Source: Brevibacillus massiliensis
GTDB taxonomy: Bacteria; Bacillota; Bacilli; Brevibacillales; Brevibacillaceae
Assembly (NCBI RefSeq): GCF_000311785.1
Contig: NZ_HE978535.1
Location: forward strand, 62,001-126,000
Direction of reading: 5' to 3'
Length of the DNA: 64,000 bases
Under the pieces are notes generated by a model that was not told the DNA's origin, ran no database searches, and worked only from the letters and a program-made list of their open reading frames with translations. How positions within the stretch are numbered: the stretch's first letter is position 1; each line of letters begins with the position of its first letter. The translations under genes and the position numbers were made by a program. Below are positions 8,353 through 17,607 of this stretch, piece after piece.

Positions 8353-8715
8353 ATGTCCAACAAAGTGTTGGTTGTGGATGACGCTGCTTTCATGAGGATG
8401 ATGATCAAGGAAATCTTGACGAAAAACGGCTTCACGGTCGTCGGAGAAGCGAGCGACGGCGCACAGGCCGTGGAGAAGTACAAGGAGCTTGGCCCTGATC
8501 TGGTGACGATGGATATCACCATGCCGGAGATGGATGGAATTGCCGCGCTCAAGGAAATCAAGAAGCTGGATCCAAACGCCCGGATCATCATGTGCTCCGC
8601 AATGGGCCAACAGGCGATGGTAATCGACGCCATCCAGGCGGGGGCAAAAGACTTTATCGTCAAACCGTTCCAAGCCGACCGTGTAATCGAAGCGATCAGG
8701 AAGACGCTGGGTTGA
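8353..8715 (+). CDS. cheY: Chemotaxis response regulator CheY
   Basis: A single-domain receiver of 120 residues. The acidic pocket D9-D10, phospho-acceptor Asp54 (LVTMDITMPEMDG), Ser82 and Lys104 (DFIVKP) are all present. Phosphorylated by CheA, it binds FliM/FliY at the switch. No output domain is present. It lies between fliY and fliO as in B. subtilis. CAAGGAGGAA precedes the ATG. Confidence 0.97.
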   Translation: MSNKVLVVDDAAFMRMMIKEILTKNGFTVVGEASDGAQAVEKYKELGPDLVTMDITMPEMDGIAALKEIKKLDPNARIIMCSAMGQQAMVIDAIQAGAKDFIVKPFQADRVIEAIRKTLG

Positions 8716-8719
8716 CACG

Positions 8720-9415
8720 ATGATGTTTCACAACAGAAAGGCAATGCTTGCGGCTGTATGCGGCATCCTGCTCTTGCTGTTCGGCTGTCTGCCCGCAGCA
8801 GCCGTCTACGCTGAGAGCACAGGCAATGACACGACTGTGATGGAAGAGTTCGACAAATCGGGCAGTCTGACGCCGCAAACAGACAGCAATGTGCCGACGG
8901 CGGCAGGATCGACAGACAGCTTTGCCCCCAGCGGTTGGAAGATTCTCATGCAGATCTTGTTTTCCTTAGGGGTCATCATCGTACTCATCTACCTGCTGCT
9001 GCGATTTCTGAAGCATCAACAGCTAGGGAGTATGGGAAGAGGGCCGTTTAAAGTCATCGGGGTCATTCCGCTGGGAAATGGAAAATCAGTACAGTGTGTC
9101 ATGATCGGCGACTCCCTTTACGTATTGGGAGTAGGCGAGAACATTCAGTTGCTGCGGCACATACCGGCAGGGGACGAACTCGATTTGATTTTCCAGGAAG
9201 CGGAATTGCAACCGCTGGCAGCGAAGGGATTGTCTGGATGGCTGTCTGCCCTGAGGTCCGGAAAAAAGGCCGAGATACAGGGAGAGCTGTTCGAAAACGA
9301 AGCTGGTTCTTTTGATCAAGCACTGGAAAAACAGTTGAATGCCTTGCAGGAATTAAACAGCAAATCGGCATTGTGGGAAGGCGATCAGCGGCAAAAGGGG
9401 AACAGAGATGAATAA
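8720..9415 (+). CDS. fliO: Flagellar biosynthesis protein FliO/FliZ
   Basis: A 231-residue membrane protein that helps assemble the FliP pore of the export gate. There is a cleavable-looking signal peptide (residues 5-30, ending AAVYA). A second membrane segment follows at about 72-95 (ILMQILFSLGVIIVLIYLLL). Then comes the FliO motif (FKVIGVIPLGNGKSVQCVMIGDSLYVLGV) and a charged cytoplasmic tail. The tail is long, like the B. subtilis protein formerly named FliZ. The ribosome site is weak, and the gene starts 4 bases after cheY. Confidence 0.88.
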   Translation: MMFHNRKAMLAAVCGILLLLFGCLPAAAVYAESTGNDTTVMEEFDKSGSLTPQTDSNVPTAAGSTDSFAPSGWKILMQILFSLGVIIVLIYLLLRFLKHQQLGSMGRGPFKVIGVIPLGNGKSVQCVMIGDSLYVLGVGENIQLLRHIPAGDELDLIFQEAELQPLAAKGLSGWLSALRSGKKAEIQGELFENEAGSFDQALEKQLNALQELNSKSALWEGDQRQKGNRDE

Positions 9416-10169
9416 GCGTTTGTCCATTCTACTTATCCTTTGTCTGTTATTCATGCTCCCAACGCAGGTGCACGCGGCACCGGAGCTTCCCGCTGTACCG
9501 GGAATCGACATCAAAATCGGCGGAGGGGATTCCGGCAGTCCGACGGAAACGGCCACGACTGTGCAGCTGCTCTTGATCCTGACAGTCCTATCCGTTGCTC
9601 CCGCGATTTTGCTGCTCGCGACCAGCTTTACGCGTATTGTCATCGTGCTGTCATTTGTCCGCAATGCGCTCGCCACCCAACAGATGCCGCCGAATCAGGT
9701 GCTGATCGGGCTCGCTTTGTTTCTGACCTTTTTTATCATGGCACCGACATTTGCTGCGGTGAACGAAACGGCGGTCCAACCGTTTTTGCAAGGGCAGATT
9801 TCACAGCAGCAGGCGCTGAGTCAGGCAGTCATTCCCTTTAAGGAATTCATGGCCAAGCAGACGAGGGCAAAGGATTTGGCGCTGTTTCTCGATTACATGA
9901 AAGCGGAACGGCCGACGAGTGTAAAAGACATCCCGCTGACCGCACTCGTTCCAGCCTACGCCATCTCTGAGCTGAAGACAGCCTTTCAGATCGGGTTTAT
10001 GCTGTTTATCCCGTTTCTTGTGATCGACATGGTGGTGTCAAGCATCCTGATGGGGATGGGGATGATGATGCTTCCGCCAGTCATGATTTCGCTTCCGTTT
10101 AAAATTCTTCTATTTATCATGGTCGACGGTTGGCATCTGGTTGTGAAATCGCTTCTGGCCAGCTACTAG
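9408..10169 (+). CDS. fliP: Flagellar type III export pore protein FliP
   Basis: A core pore subunit of the export gate, 253 residues. A signal peptide covers the first 24 residues (ending VHA). The family blocks LLTSFTRIVIVLSFVRNALAT-type, QMPPNQVLIGLALFLTFFIM and FLVIDMVVSSILMGMGMMML are present, with several membrane helices. It overlaps fliO by 8 bases. Confidence 0.97.
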   Translation: MNKRLSILLILCLLFMLPTQVHAAPELPAVPGIDIKIGGGDSGSPTETATTVQLLLILTVLSVAPAILLLATSFTRIVIVLSFVRNALATQQMPPNQVLIGLALFLTFFIMAPTFAAVNETAVQPFLQGQISQQQALSQAVIPFKEFMAKQTRAKDLALFLDYMKAERPTSVKDIPLTALVPAYAISELKTAFQIGFMLFIPFLVIDMVVSSILMGMGMMMLPPVMISLPFKILLFIMVDGWHLVVKSLLASY

Positions 10170-10197
10170 GCCGGATGATCAGGCGAAGGAGGGCGAA

Positions 10198-10467
10198 ATG
10201 AGTACAGAATTGATTTTGCAGATAGCCCAGGGAGCCGTTTCCACGATCCTGTTGGTCACCGCTCCGGCGCTGGGGATTGGCTTGGTCGTCGGCTTGCTGG
10301 TCAGTATTTTTCAGGCGACCACGCAAATTCAGGAACAGACGCTTGCCTTCATCCCTAAGATTGTCGCGGTCATGCTGGCCCTGCTCGTATTTGCTCCGTG
10401 GATGTTGAAAACACTGGTTGAGTTTACGATGAGCATCTACGGAAATTTGCACCGATTTGTGGGATAG
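10198..10467 (+). CDS. fliQ: Flagellar export protein FliQ
   Basis: An 89-residue two-helix membrane protein, the normal FliQ length, wound around the FliP/FliR pore. ALGIGLVVGLLVSIFQATTQ and IQEQTLAFIPKIVAVML are the characteristic blocks. GAAGGAGGG precedes the ATG. The stop is 3 bases before fliR. Confidence 0.96.
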   Translation: MSTELILQIAQGAVSTILLVTAPALGIGLVVGLLVSIFQATTQIQEQTLAFIPKIVAVMLALLVFAPWMLKTLVEFTMSIYGNLHRFVG

Positions 10468-10470
10468 CGT

Positions 10471-11250
10471 ATGGAGTTGATTGAGCAGCAATTATCCGCA
10501 TTTTTACTCGTGTTTGTCCGATTGACCGCTTTTTTCGTCTCGGCGCCGGTGTTTTCTTTCCGGGGCGTGCCCAATCAGTTTAAAATCGGCCTGGCGCTTG
10601 CATTAGCTTTTATCAGCTATTCGCTCGTACCCGATACCGGTCCGATCCCGCTGGACTTGGGCTTTATCCTTTACGCAGTCAAGGAAGCGCTGGTCGGCCT
10701 GCTGCTGGGAACGATCCTGCAGCTGCTGTTTTACACCGTACAAGTCGCCGGCGGAATGATCGATATGCAGCTTGGCCTTGCGCTGGCCAACGTGATCGAC
10801 CCGCGAACGGGCGCTTACGTGCCGCTTACCGGCAGCTTTAAAAACGTCTTGGCCACCTTGTTTTTACTGTCGACGAACGGCCATCACATGATCATTCGCG
10901 GCATACTCGCCAGTTATCAGGCAGTTCCAATCGACCGGGCTTGGCTTTCGTTTGGCAGCGAGCCACTCGTTCAGCTGGTCATGAAGGTATTTTCCTACAT
11001 GTTCATGAGCGGCTTCATGATTGCCGCACCGGTCGTCGTGGCGATTTTTCTCGTAGATCTCTCTCTTGGTATTATCGCCAAAACCGTGCCGCAATTTAAT
11101 ATCTTTGTGGTTGGTTTGCCCATAAAAATTGTCTCTGGCCTGCTCATCCTGTTCATCGTCCTGCCCGGTTTTTACTACGTCCTGAGCGGATTGTTCGGAA
11201 AGATGTTTGCCGCGATGTCCGACATGATGAAGCTCCTGGGAGGCTTGTGA
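10471..11250 (+). CDS. fliR: Flagellar export protein FliR
   Basis: A polytopic export-gate protein of 259 residues that completes the FliP-FliQ-FliR pore. Typical blocks include FLLVFVRLTAFFVSAPVFSF, VKEALVGLLLGTILQLLFYT and GGMIDMQLGLALANVIDPRT. The stop TGA shares its A with the flhB ATG, implying translational coupling. Confidence 0.96.
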   Translation: MELIEQQLSAFLLVFVRLTAFFVSAPVFSFRGVPNQFKIGLALALAFISYSLVPDTGPIPLDLGFILYAVKEALVGLLLGTILQLLFYTVQVAGGMIDMQLGLALANVIDPRTGAYVPLTGSFKNVLATLFLLSTNGHHMIIRGILASYQAVPIDRAWLSFGSEPLVQLVMKVFSYMFMSGFMIAAPVVVAIFLVDLSLGIIAKTVPQFNIFVVGLPIKIVSGLLILFIVLPGFYYVLSGLFGKMFAAMSDMMKLLGGL

Positions 11251-12356
11251 TGAGACAGACAAAGATGCTGTTTCCAATCGACCTGCAGTACTTTAACGGC
11301 GAAAAGACGGAAAAGGCGACACCCCGAAAAAAGCAGGACGCGCGAAAAAAAGGCCAGGTGGCAAAGAGTTCGGAGCTGTCGCCGGCGATCACGTTGGTCA
11401 TGACGTTTTTTCTGCTTCTGATGACAGGCTCGTGGATGCTGGAAGTGTTCCAGAGCATTCTCCGCCAGTCGCTTTCGACCTACACGCTGTGGGACGTAAA
11501 CGAGGAGAATCTGAAGGTCATGATCCAGCAGGTTGCGTTTGCCGGAGGGAAGATCGCGGCACCGGTATTGGGGGTCATCTTGATTTCGGCGGCGGTGACC
11601 AATTACTTGCAGGTAGGCAATCTGTTCACCGTCGAACCGATCAAGCCAAAGCTGGACAAGATCAACCCGATCAAAGGATTCAAACGCATCTTTTCCCTGC
11701 GCAGCCTGGTAGAACTGGCCAAGTCCCTGCTTAAGATCAGTACCGGTTTGTACATCGCCTACGTCATCCTCCTGGCAGCCAAGGACGAGTTGGTCAAGCT
11801 GCCGATGAAGACAGTAGATATCGTGCTCTCCTTTACCGCTGGACAGGCTGTGAAGCTGGGGCTGATGATCGGTGTTCTGCTGTTGGTCTGGGCGTGTTTT
11901 GACTACCTGTATCAGCGGTACGAATACGAAAAAAACCTGCGAATGTCCAAGCAGGACATAAAAGACGAGTATAAGAAGACCGAAGGGGACCCGCTGATCA
12001 AAAGCAAGATCAGGGAGCGCCAACGTCAGATGGCGATGCGCCGGATGATGCAGGAATTGCCCAAGGCGGATGTCGTCATTACCAACCCGACGCACTTCGC
12101 CGTGGCGATCAAGTACGAGGCGGCAGAGATGAGCGCCCCGACTGTGATTGCCAAGGGGCAGGACTACCTGGCATTAAAAATCAAGCAAATCGCCAAGGAG
12201 CACAGGATCGTAGTCATGGAAAACAAGCCGCTAGCCAGAGCGCTGTACAGTCAAGTGGAACTCGGCCAGCAAATTCCCGAAGAACTGTTTAAAGCAGTGG
12301 CGGAAGTACTGGCATACGTGTACAAGCTGCAAGGAAAGACAGCAAGAAGAAGATAG
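11250..12356 (+). CDS. flhB: Flagellar export switch protein FlhB
   Basis: An export-gate protein of 368 residues that changes substrate specificity after self-cleavage. The early EKTEKATPRKKQDARKKGQV motif, four membrane helices and the cytoplasmic domain are present. The cleavage site NPTH (VVITNPTHFAVAIKY) is intact, so autoproteolysis between Asn and Pro is expected. The switch partner FliK is encoded upstream. GGGAGG is spaced better for this ATG than for the GTG one codon upstream. Confidence 0.96.
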   Translation: MRQTKMLFPIDLQYFNGEKTEKATPRKKQDARKKGQVAKSSELSPAITLVMTFFLLLMTGSWMLEVFQSILRQSLSTYTLWDVNEENLKVMIQQVAFAGGKIAAPVLGVILISAAVTNYLQVGNLFTVEPIKPKLDKINPIKGFKRIFSLRSLVELAKSLLKISTGLYIAYVILLAAKDELVKLPMKTVDIVLSFTAGQAVKLGLMIGVLLLVWACFDYLYQRYEYEKNLRMSKQDIKDEYKKTEGDPLIKSKIRERQRQMAMRRMMQELPKADVVITNPTHFAVAIKYEAAEMSAPTVIAKGQDYLALKIKQIAKEHRIVVMENKPLARALYSQVELGQQIPEELFKAVAEVLAYVYKLQGKTARRR

Positions 12357-12377
12357 AGAGCGAAAGGAAGAGACCAC

Positions 12378-14420
12378 GTGGGAAGCAAGCTGAAAGAATT
12401 TGGAGTCATATTCTTCGTCATCAGCATCGTAGTCGCAATGGTCATCCCGTTGCCGGCAAGGCTGCTGGACGTTCTTCTGGTGATGAATATCTCTCTTGCC
12501 CTGGTCATCCTGCTCGTCTCGATGAACACCAAGGAAGCGCTGCAATTCTCCATCTTTCCGACGATGCTGCTGATCACGACGCTGTTTCGTCTGGCTCTGA
12601 ACGTATCGACAACCCGGAATATCCTGAGCGAAGGGAAAAGCGGTAAGGTAATCGAAGCGTTCGGCAGTTTTGTCGTAGGCGGCAACGAAGTAGTGGGCTT
12701 TGTCGTGTTTCTGATCTTGATCGTGATCCAATTCATCGTCATCACCAAGGGGTCGGAGAGGGTCGCAGAGGTGGCAGCCCGCTTTACGCTGGACGCGATG
12801 CCAGGGAAGCAGATGAGCATCGACGCCGACCTGAATGCCGGGATGATCTCGGAAGCGGAAGCCCGCAGCCGCCGGCAAAAAATCGAGCGGGAAGCAGATT
12901 TTTACGGAGCCATGGATGGGGCGAGCAAGTTTGTAAAAGGGGACGCCATTGCAGGAATCATCATTTTTATTATCAACGTATTGGGCGGCTTCATTATAGG
13001 AATGGCAATTCACGGCATGGACTTTGCCACTTCGCTCAAGACCTTTACCAAACTCTCGATCGGCGACGCGCTCGTCGCACAAATTCCGGCTTTGCTGATC
13101 TCCACTGCCACCGGCATCATCGTGACCCGGGCCGCTTCGGAAGGCGGACTCGGCGACGATATTTCGGCGCAATTGTTTGCTTACCCCAGGCTGCTCTACA
13201 TCGTTGCGGGCGTGATCGCGCTGCTCGGCATCGTCACGCCGATTGGTCCGCTGTCGACCATCCCTGTTGGACTGCTGCTGGCCTTTCTCGGCTGGCAGCT
13301 TGACCGGAGCAGAAAGACGCAGATGGTGGAGACGGCACTGCAGGAGGAAGAACAGCAAATTGAGGAAGTTCGCAGTCCGGAAAGCGTCGTCAGTCTGCTT
13401 CAAGTTGATCCGATCGAGTTTGAATTTGGCTACGGATTGATTCCGCTGGCTGACGCGAAGCAGGGCGGCGATCTGCTCGACCGGGTGATTATGATCCGAC
13501 GCCAGTGCGCCCTCGAACTGGGAATCGTGGTTCCGGTCATTCGCATCCGCGACAACATTCAGCTCCGCCCGAATGAGTACGTGATCAAAATCAAAGGGAA
13601 TCAGGTTGCTGCGGGCGAAATTTTGCTCGATCACTATCTCGCGATGAGCCCGGGTTTCGAGGATGATGCGGTTGTCGGTATAGAAACCACGGAACCGGCG
13701 TTTGGACTCCCGGCATTATGGGTAACAGAAGAGAATAAGGAGATTGCCGAACTTTCCGGCTATACGGTGGTTGACCCGCCGTCCGTGGTCGCGACACACC
13801 TGACCGAAGTGATCAAACGCCATGCGCACGAACTGCTTGGACGCCAGGAGACTCGCACCTTGATCGACAACATCAGGGAAACCAGTCCCGTCTTGGTCGA
13901 CGAATTAATCCCGGGACTCTTGTCGATCGGCGAGGTGCAAAAGGTCCTGCAAAAGCTCTTGAAGGAAAAAGTGTCGATTCGAAATCTGCCGGCTATCTTG
14001 GAGGTGTTGGCTGACCACGCCATTTACACCAAAGACCCGGAAGTCCTGACGGAGTACGTCAGGCAGGGCATATCCAGGCAGATCACCCAACAGTATACCG
14101 AGCCAGGCCAGCCGCTTCGCGTCATTACGGCCGGACCGGCGCTGGAGAAGGCGATATCGGAACGAATCGAGCGAACGGAACAGGGAAGCTATCTGGCGAT
14201 CGATCCCGAGACCTCGCAGCGGATCTATCACAGCATGTCGGAGGAGATCAGCAAAATGGTCAATTCCGGGCAGCAGCCGATCGTCCTGACTTCGCCAGCC
14301 ATCCGCATGTATCTGCGGCAGCTGATGGAGCGCATGATGCCCGATGTCCCTGTGATCTCCTACAACGAGCTTGAGCCCCATATTGAAGTACAAAGCGTAG
14401 GGATGGTGAACTTGTCATGA
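12378..14420 (+). CDS. flhA: Flagellar export gate protein FlhA
   Basis: The largest export-gate subunit, 680 residues. Eight membrane helices occupy roughly the first 330 residues. FPTMLLITTLFRLALNVSTT and AEAEARSRRQKIEREADFYG-type FHIPEP-loop sequence are present. The C-terminal cytoplasmic ring domain (about 340-680) binds chaperones. It starts with GTG after a modest AAAGGAAG site. The final ATGA overlaps the flhF start. Confidence 0.96.
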   Translation: MGSKLKEFGVIFFVISIVVAMVIPLPARLLDVLLVMNISLALVILLVSMNTKEALQFSIFPTMLLITTLFRLALNVSTTRNILSEGKSGKVIEAFGSFVVGGNEVVGFVVFLILIVIQFIVITKGSERVAEVAARFTLDAMPGKQMSIDADLNAGMISEAEARSRRQKIEREADFYGAMDGASKFVKGDAIAGIIIFIINVLGGFIIGMAIHGMDFATSLKTFTKLSIGDALVAQIPALLISTATGIIVTRAASEGGLGDDISAQLFAYPRLLYIVAGVIALLGIVTPIGPLSTIPVGLLLAFLGWQLDRSRKTQMVETALQEEEQQIEEVRSPESVVSLLQVDPIEFEFGYGLIPLADAKQGGDLLDRVIMIRRQCALELGIVVPVIRIRDNIQLRPNEYVIKIKGNQVAAGEILLDHYLAMSPGFEDDAVVGIETTEPAFGLPALWVTEENKEIAELSGYTVVDPPSVVATHLTEVIKRHAHELLGRQETRTLIDNIRETSPVLVDELIPGLLSIGEVQKVLQKLLKEKVSIRNLPAILEVLADHAIYTKDPEVLTEYVRQGISRQITQQYTEPGQPLRVITAGPALEKAISERIERTEQGSYLAIDPETSQRIYHSMSEEISKMVNSGQQPIVLTSPAIRMYLRQLMERMMPDVPVISYNELEPHIEVQSVGMVNLS

Positions 14421-15649
14421 GGGTAAAGCGGTATGTTGTCGATTCAATGCCGGACGCTTTGGAACAGATCAAGGTCGACTTTGGGAAGGACGCGATTATC
14501 CTGGGCACCAAACCGGTGAAGACCAGGGGGTTCCTCGGATTTTTTGGCAAGGAAAAAATTGAGGTAATCGCTGCCGTCGATCCCAAGCAGAACGATCAGC
14601 GACAGCAAAACGGGGCAGTCAGGAGTGCGCCTTCAGCCGCCGCGATGCCGGCGGCTGCGGCCAGGCAAGCTTACGGGCGGGGCGGCACCTCGGTGGCTGA
14701 TCCTCCCAGGGTGCAGACCCCGGTTCAGACCGGACGCAAGCAGGAACCGGGCGCTGCGAAACCGCAGAGCGAGGAGTTGGTCAGCGAACTTCGCCAGATG
14801 CGCTCTTTCTTCCAAAAAATGTTGTTCCAAGAGGAAGCAAGCAGCACGCTGCCGCCGGCCTTTCTCGCCGTCAGGAATCGATTGCTGAATCAGGAGGTAG
14901 AGCGCGAGATCGTTTCAGAACTGTTGACCCGGCTTTTGGGGCAGTTTTCCGATCCGGTTTCGGCAAGCCGGGCTGAAGTGTTTGCCCGTGCCACGGAACT
15001 GCTGAAGCAAATGCTCGACAACAGTATGGCCAGGTCGCGGACGATCCCCCGTTCTGTCAAATACGCTTTCTTTTTTGGGCCGACAGGGGTGGGCAAGACG
15101 ACGACCATCGCCAAGCTGGCTGCGGAGGCCATGCTCAAGGAAAGGCGCAGGGTCGGATTTATCACCTCTGACACCTATCGGATTGCGGCAGTGGAACAGT
15201 TGAAAACCTATGCCAACATTCTCAACGCGCCGCTCGAGGTTGTCTTCACTCCAGAAGAGATAGATGCGGCAAAGGACAGGCTCGGCGCCTGCGATCTGAT
15301 TCTGGTAGACACAGCCGGACGCAACTACCGCAACGAAGAGTTTGTCCGCGAGATCAAAGCGCTCTTGCGCCGGGGGGAACAGTGCGAACATTACCTGACG
15401 CTCAGTCTTGCCGCAAAATACGAGGATACAAAAGCGATCATCGAGAATTTTTCCGACGTTCCCGTCAGCAAGGTGATTTTTACGAAATCGGATGAAACCA
15501 GTACGTACGGTTCTATCGTCAACGTCGCCTGTCGATTTCACCTTTCTCTCTCGTACATCACAACAGGGCAAAATGTGCCGGATGATATCGTCGAAGCAAC
15601 TTCGGAGGTCGTAGCCAACTTCATTCTGGGAGACGATGCCGATGCATGA
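14417..15649 (+). CDS. flhF: SRP-type GTPase FlhF
   Basis: A GTPase that helps set the number and position of flagella, 410 residues. A basic N-terminal B domain carries VKRYVVDSMPDALEQIKVDF. A variable linker precedes the NG domain: G1 GPTGVGKTTT, then TSDTYRIAAVEQLKTYANIL, G3 DTAGRN, and G4 TKSDE (FTKSDETSTYGSI). It lacks the M domain of SRP54. The start overlaps flhA by ATGA, and the 3' end overlaps flhG by 14 bases. Confidence 0.95.
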   Translation: MRVKRYVVDSMPDALEQIKVDFGKDAIILGTKPVKTRGFLGFFGKEKIEVIAAVDPKQNDQRQQNGAVRSAPSAAAMPAAAARQAYGRGGTSVADPPRVQTPVQTGRKQEPGAAKPQSEELVSELRQMRSFFQKMLFQEEASSTLPPAFLAVRNRLLNQEVEREIVSELLTRLLGQFSDPVSASRAEVFARATELLKQMLDNSMARSRTIPRSVKYAFFFGPTGVGKTTTIAKLAAEAMLKERRRVGFITSDTYRIAAVEQLKTYANILNAPLEVVFTPEEIDAAKDRLGACDLILVDTAGRNYRNEEFVREIKALLRRGEQCEHYLTLSLAAKYEDTKAIIENFSDVPVSKVIFTKSDETSTYGSIVNVACRFHLSLSYITTGQNVPDDIVEATSEVVANFILGDDADA

Positions 15650-16511
15650 TCAGGCCAAGCAGCTTCGCGAACGCCTATTCCTGCGAGAGGGAATGCGAAG
15701 GACCCGGATCGTTACGATCACAAGCGGCAAAGGCGGGGTCGGCAAGTCAAACTTCACATTGAATTTCGCTTTGGGACTGAAAGCCAAAGGGCAAAAGGTG
15801 ATGATTCTCGACGTCGATATCGGATTCGCCAATTTGGATGTCTTGATGGGGATATCCCCCAAGCACCATTTGCTCGATCTGTTAAAGCCGGATAAAACAG
15901 TCTGGGATGTCGTCGAACGCGGTCCGGACGGGTTGGAGTTTATCGCCGGCGGCTCCGGGTTTACCCAATTAACGCAATTTGACGATGCGGATCTGTCCCG
16001 GTTTTTGGGCAAGATCAGCAGTCTGCAGGGACATGTCGATACCGTCCTGCTCGATACAGGCGGAGGAATCACCAATGAGTCGCTGCAGTTTATGCTCTCT
16101 GCCGATGAAGTCCTGCTGGTTACGACACCGGAGCCGACCGCCATCATGGACGCTTATGCAGTGATCAAAATGATTCATTCATACAACCCGCAAATGCGGA
16201 TCCGAATGGTCATCAACCGGGTTGCTTCCGAACGGGAAGGCAAACAGACAGCCGACAAGCTGACATTGGTCGCCCGTCAATTTCTCGGGATGGAAGTGGA
16301 GACCTTGGGATACATAGCTGACGATATCCGGGTAGCAAAAGCGGTAAAGCAGCAGACTCCGTTTTTTCTTCTCTACCCCCAAACACAAGCGTCGAAAAGC
16401 ATCTGTTCGCTGGTTGACGCCTATTTGCAGAAAGGGACAGAGGGGGCTCAGGCTCAAGGGGAAGGAATGGGCGGTTTTTTAACCCGGATAAAAAGATGGA
16501 TTCGTAAGTGA
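15636..16511 (+). CDS. flhG: MinD-like ATPase FlhG (YlxH)
   Basis: A ParA/MinD-family ATPase of 291 residues that works with FlhF to control flagellar number and placement. The deviant Walker A ITSGKGGVGKSNFTLNFALG is intact. DVDIGFANLDVLMG and LLDTGGGITNESLQF-type Walker B sequence follow. A basic C-terminal helix (FLTRIKRWIRK) could bind membrane. A second ATG two codons downstream is an equally possible start. Confidence 0.94.
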   Translation: MPMHDQAKQLRERLFLREGMRRTRIVTITSGKGGVGKSNFTLNFALGLKAKGQKVMILDVDIGFANLDVLMGISPKHHLLDLLKPDKTVWDVVERGPDGLEFIAGGSGFTQLTQFDDADLSRFLGKISSLQGHVDTVLLDTGGGITNESLQFMLSADEVLLVTTPEPTAIMDAYAVIKMIHSYNPQMRIRMVINRVASEREGKQTADKLTLVARQFLGMEVETLGYIADDIRVAKAVKQQTPFFLLYPQTQASKSICSLVDAYLQKGTEGAQAQGEGMGGFLTRIKRWIRK

Positions 16512-16542
16512 TGTGAACCGATAAGGAAGGGATTTGTCCGTC

Positions 16543-17589
16543 ATGAAAAACATCCGTGTCCTCGTCGTGGACGACTCAGCCTTCATGCGTAAAGTCATTT
16601 CCGACATCCTGGGCAGCGATCCTTCCATCGAAGTGGCAGGCCAGGCCAGAAATGGCCAGGAGTGCCTGCAAAAAGTGAAAGAGCTCTCGCCCGATGTCGT
16701 TACATTGGATATCGAAATGCCCGTGATGAATGGCCTGGAGACATTGGAAAAGCTGATGAGCCTCTCCCCGCTTGCAGTGATCATGCTGAGCAGCTTAACT
16801 ACGGAGGGGGCGGCAGCGACCGTTCAAGCACTGGAACTTGGGGCATTTGATTTTGTCGCCAAGCCGTCAGGCCCGATCTCACTTGATATACATAAAGTTG
16901 CGGATGAACTGATCGAACGGGTAAAGCTGGCGGCTGTCGCCAAGCGAAAGCCGTGGCAGGTTCCGCCGCCCAAGGCGCCCAAGCTGTACTCCCCTTTGCC
17001 CAACGTGAAGCCAGGCCGCAAAATCGTTGCCCTTGGCACGAGTACAGGCGGTCCCAAGGCACTGCAAAGTGTGCTCACGTCATTGCCCGCTTCTTTTCCC
17101 GCGCCAATCCTGATCGTCCAGCACATGCCGCAAGGCTTTACCAAATCACTTGCGCAGCGTTTGGATGCACTGTCGGCGATTCGCGTCGTGGAGGCCGCAG
17201 AAGGAGACGAGATCCTTCCGGGGACTGCGTATATCGCCCCCGGAGGGTATCACTTGCAGGTGAGAGAAAATGACGATGGCAGATTGTATGCCAGCTTGAA
17301 TCAAAGCGAACCGCGGGGTGGGCTCCGCCCTTCTGTCGACGTGTTGTTTGAATCAGTTGGAAAGCTGCGAAACATAAAAAAATGGGCGGTCATCTTGACC
17401 GGTATGGGCAGCGACGGTACGAAGGGTTTAAAAATAATGAAGGAACAAGGAACGGTGACGAGCGTAATTGAAGCGGAATCCAGCTGCGTCGTGTTTGGAA
17501 TGCCGCGATCAGCGATTCAGGCCGGTCTGGCGGACCAGATCGTCCCGCTGGAACAAATCGCTGAAACACTTGTACGAATTGTGATCTGA
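16543..17589 (+). CDS. cheB: Chemotaxis methylesterase CheB
   Basis: A receptor glutamate methylesterase/deamidase of 348 residues with an N-terminal receiver. D10-D11 and phospho-acceptor Asp56 (VVTLDIEMPVMNG) are visible. The esterase domain starts near residue 155 with the catalytic Ser motif LGTSTGGPKALQ, the His motif VQHMPQGFTKSLAQRL and the Asp motif TGMGSDGTKG. AAGGAAGGGA is spaced for this ATG; a TTG three codons upstream abuts it and is unlikely to be the start. No CheR is encoded in this window. Confidence 0.96.
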   Translation: MKNIRVLVVDDSAFMRKVISDILGSDPSIEVAGQARNGQECLQKVKELSPDVVTLDIEMPVMNGLETLEKLMSLSPLAVIMLSSLTTEGAAATVQALELGAFDFVAKPSGPISLDIHKVADELIERVKLAAVAKRKPWQVPPPKAPKLYSPLPNVKPGRKIVALGTSTGGPKALQSVLTSLPASFPAPILIVQHMPQGFTKSLAQRLDALSAIRVVEAAEGDEILPGTAYIAPGGYHLQVRENDDGRLYASLNQSEPRGGLRPSVDVLFESVGKLRNIKKWAVILTGMGSDGTKGLKIMKEQGTVTSVIEAESSCVVFGMPRSAIQAGLADQIVPLEQIAETLVRIVI

Positions 17590-17607
17590 CCGCGGGAGGT
17601 GGAAGGT

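Noticed and set aside
12231-13634. Long 467-codon open frame on the minus strand across flhA
   Set aside because: It lies opposite a clear FlhA sequence; its product is His/Asp/Arg-rich low-complexity sequence as expected of an antisense frame in GC-rich coding DNA, with no ribosome site. Other long minus-strand frames (for example opposite flhB and infB) were rejected for the same reason.
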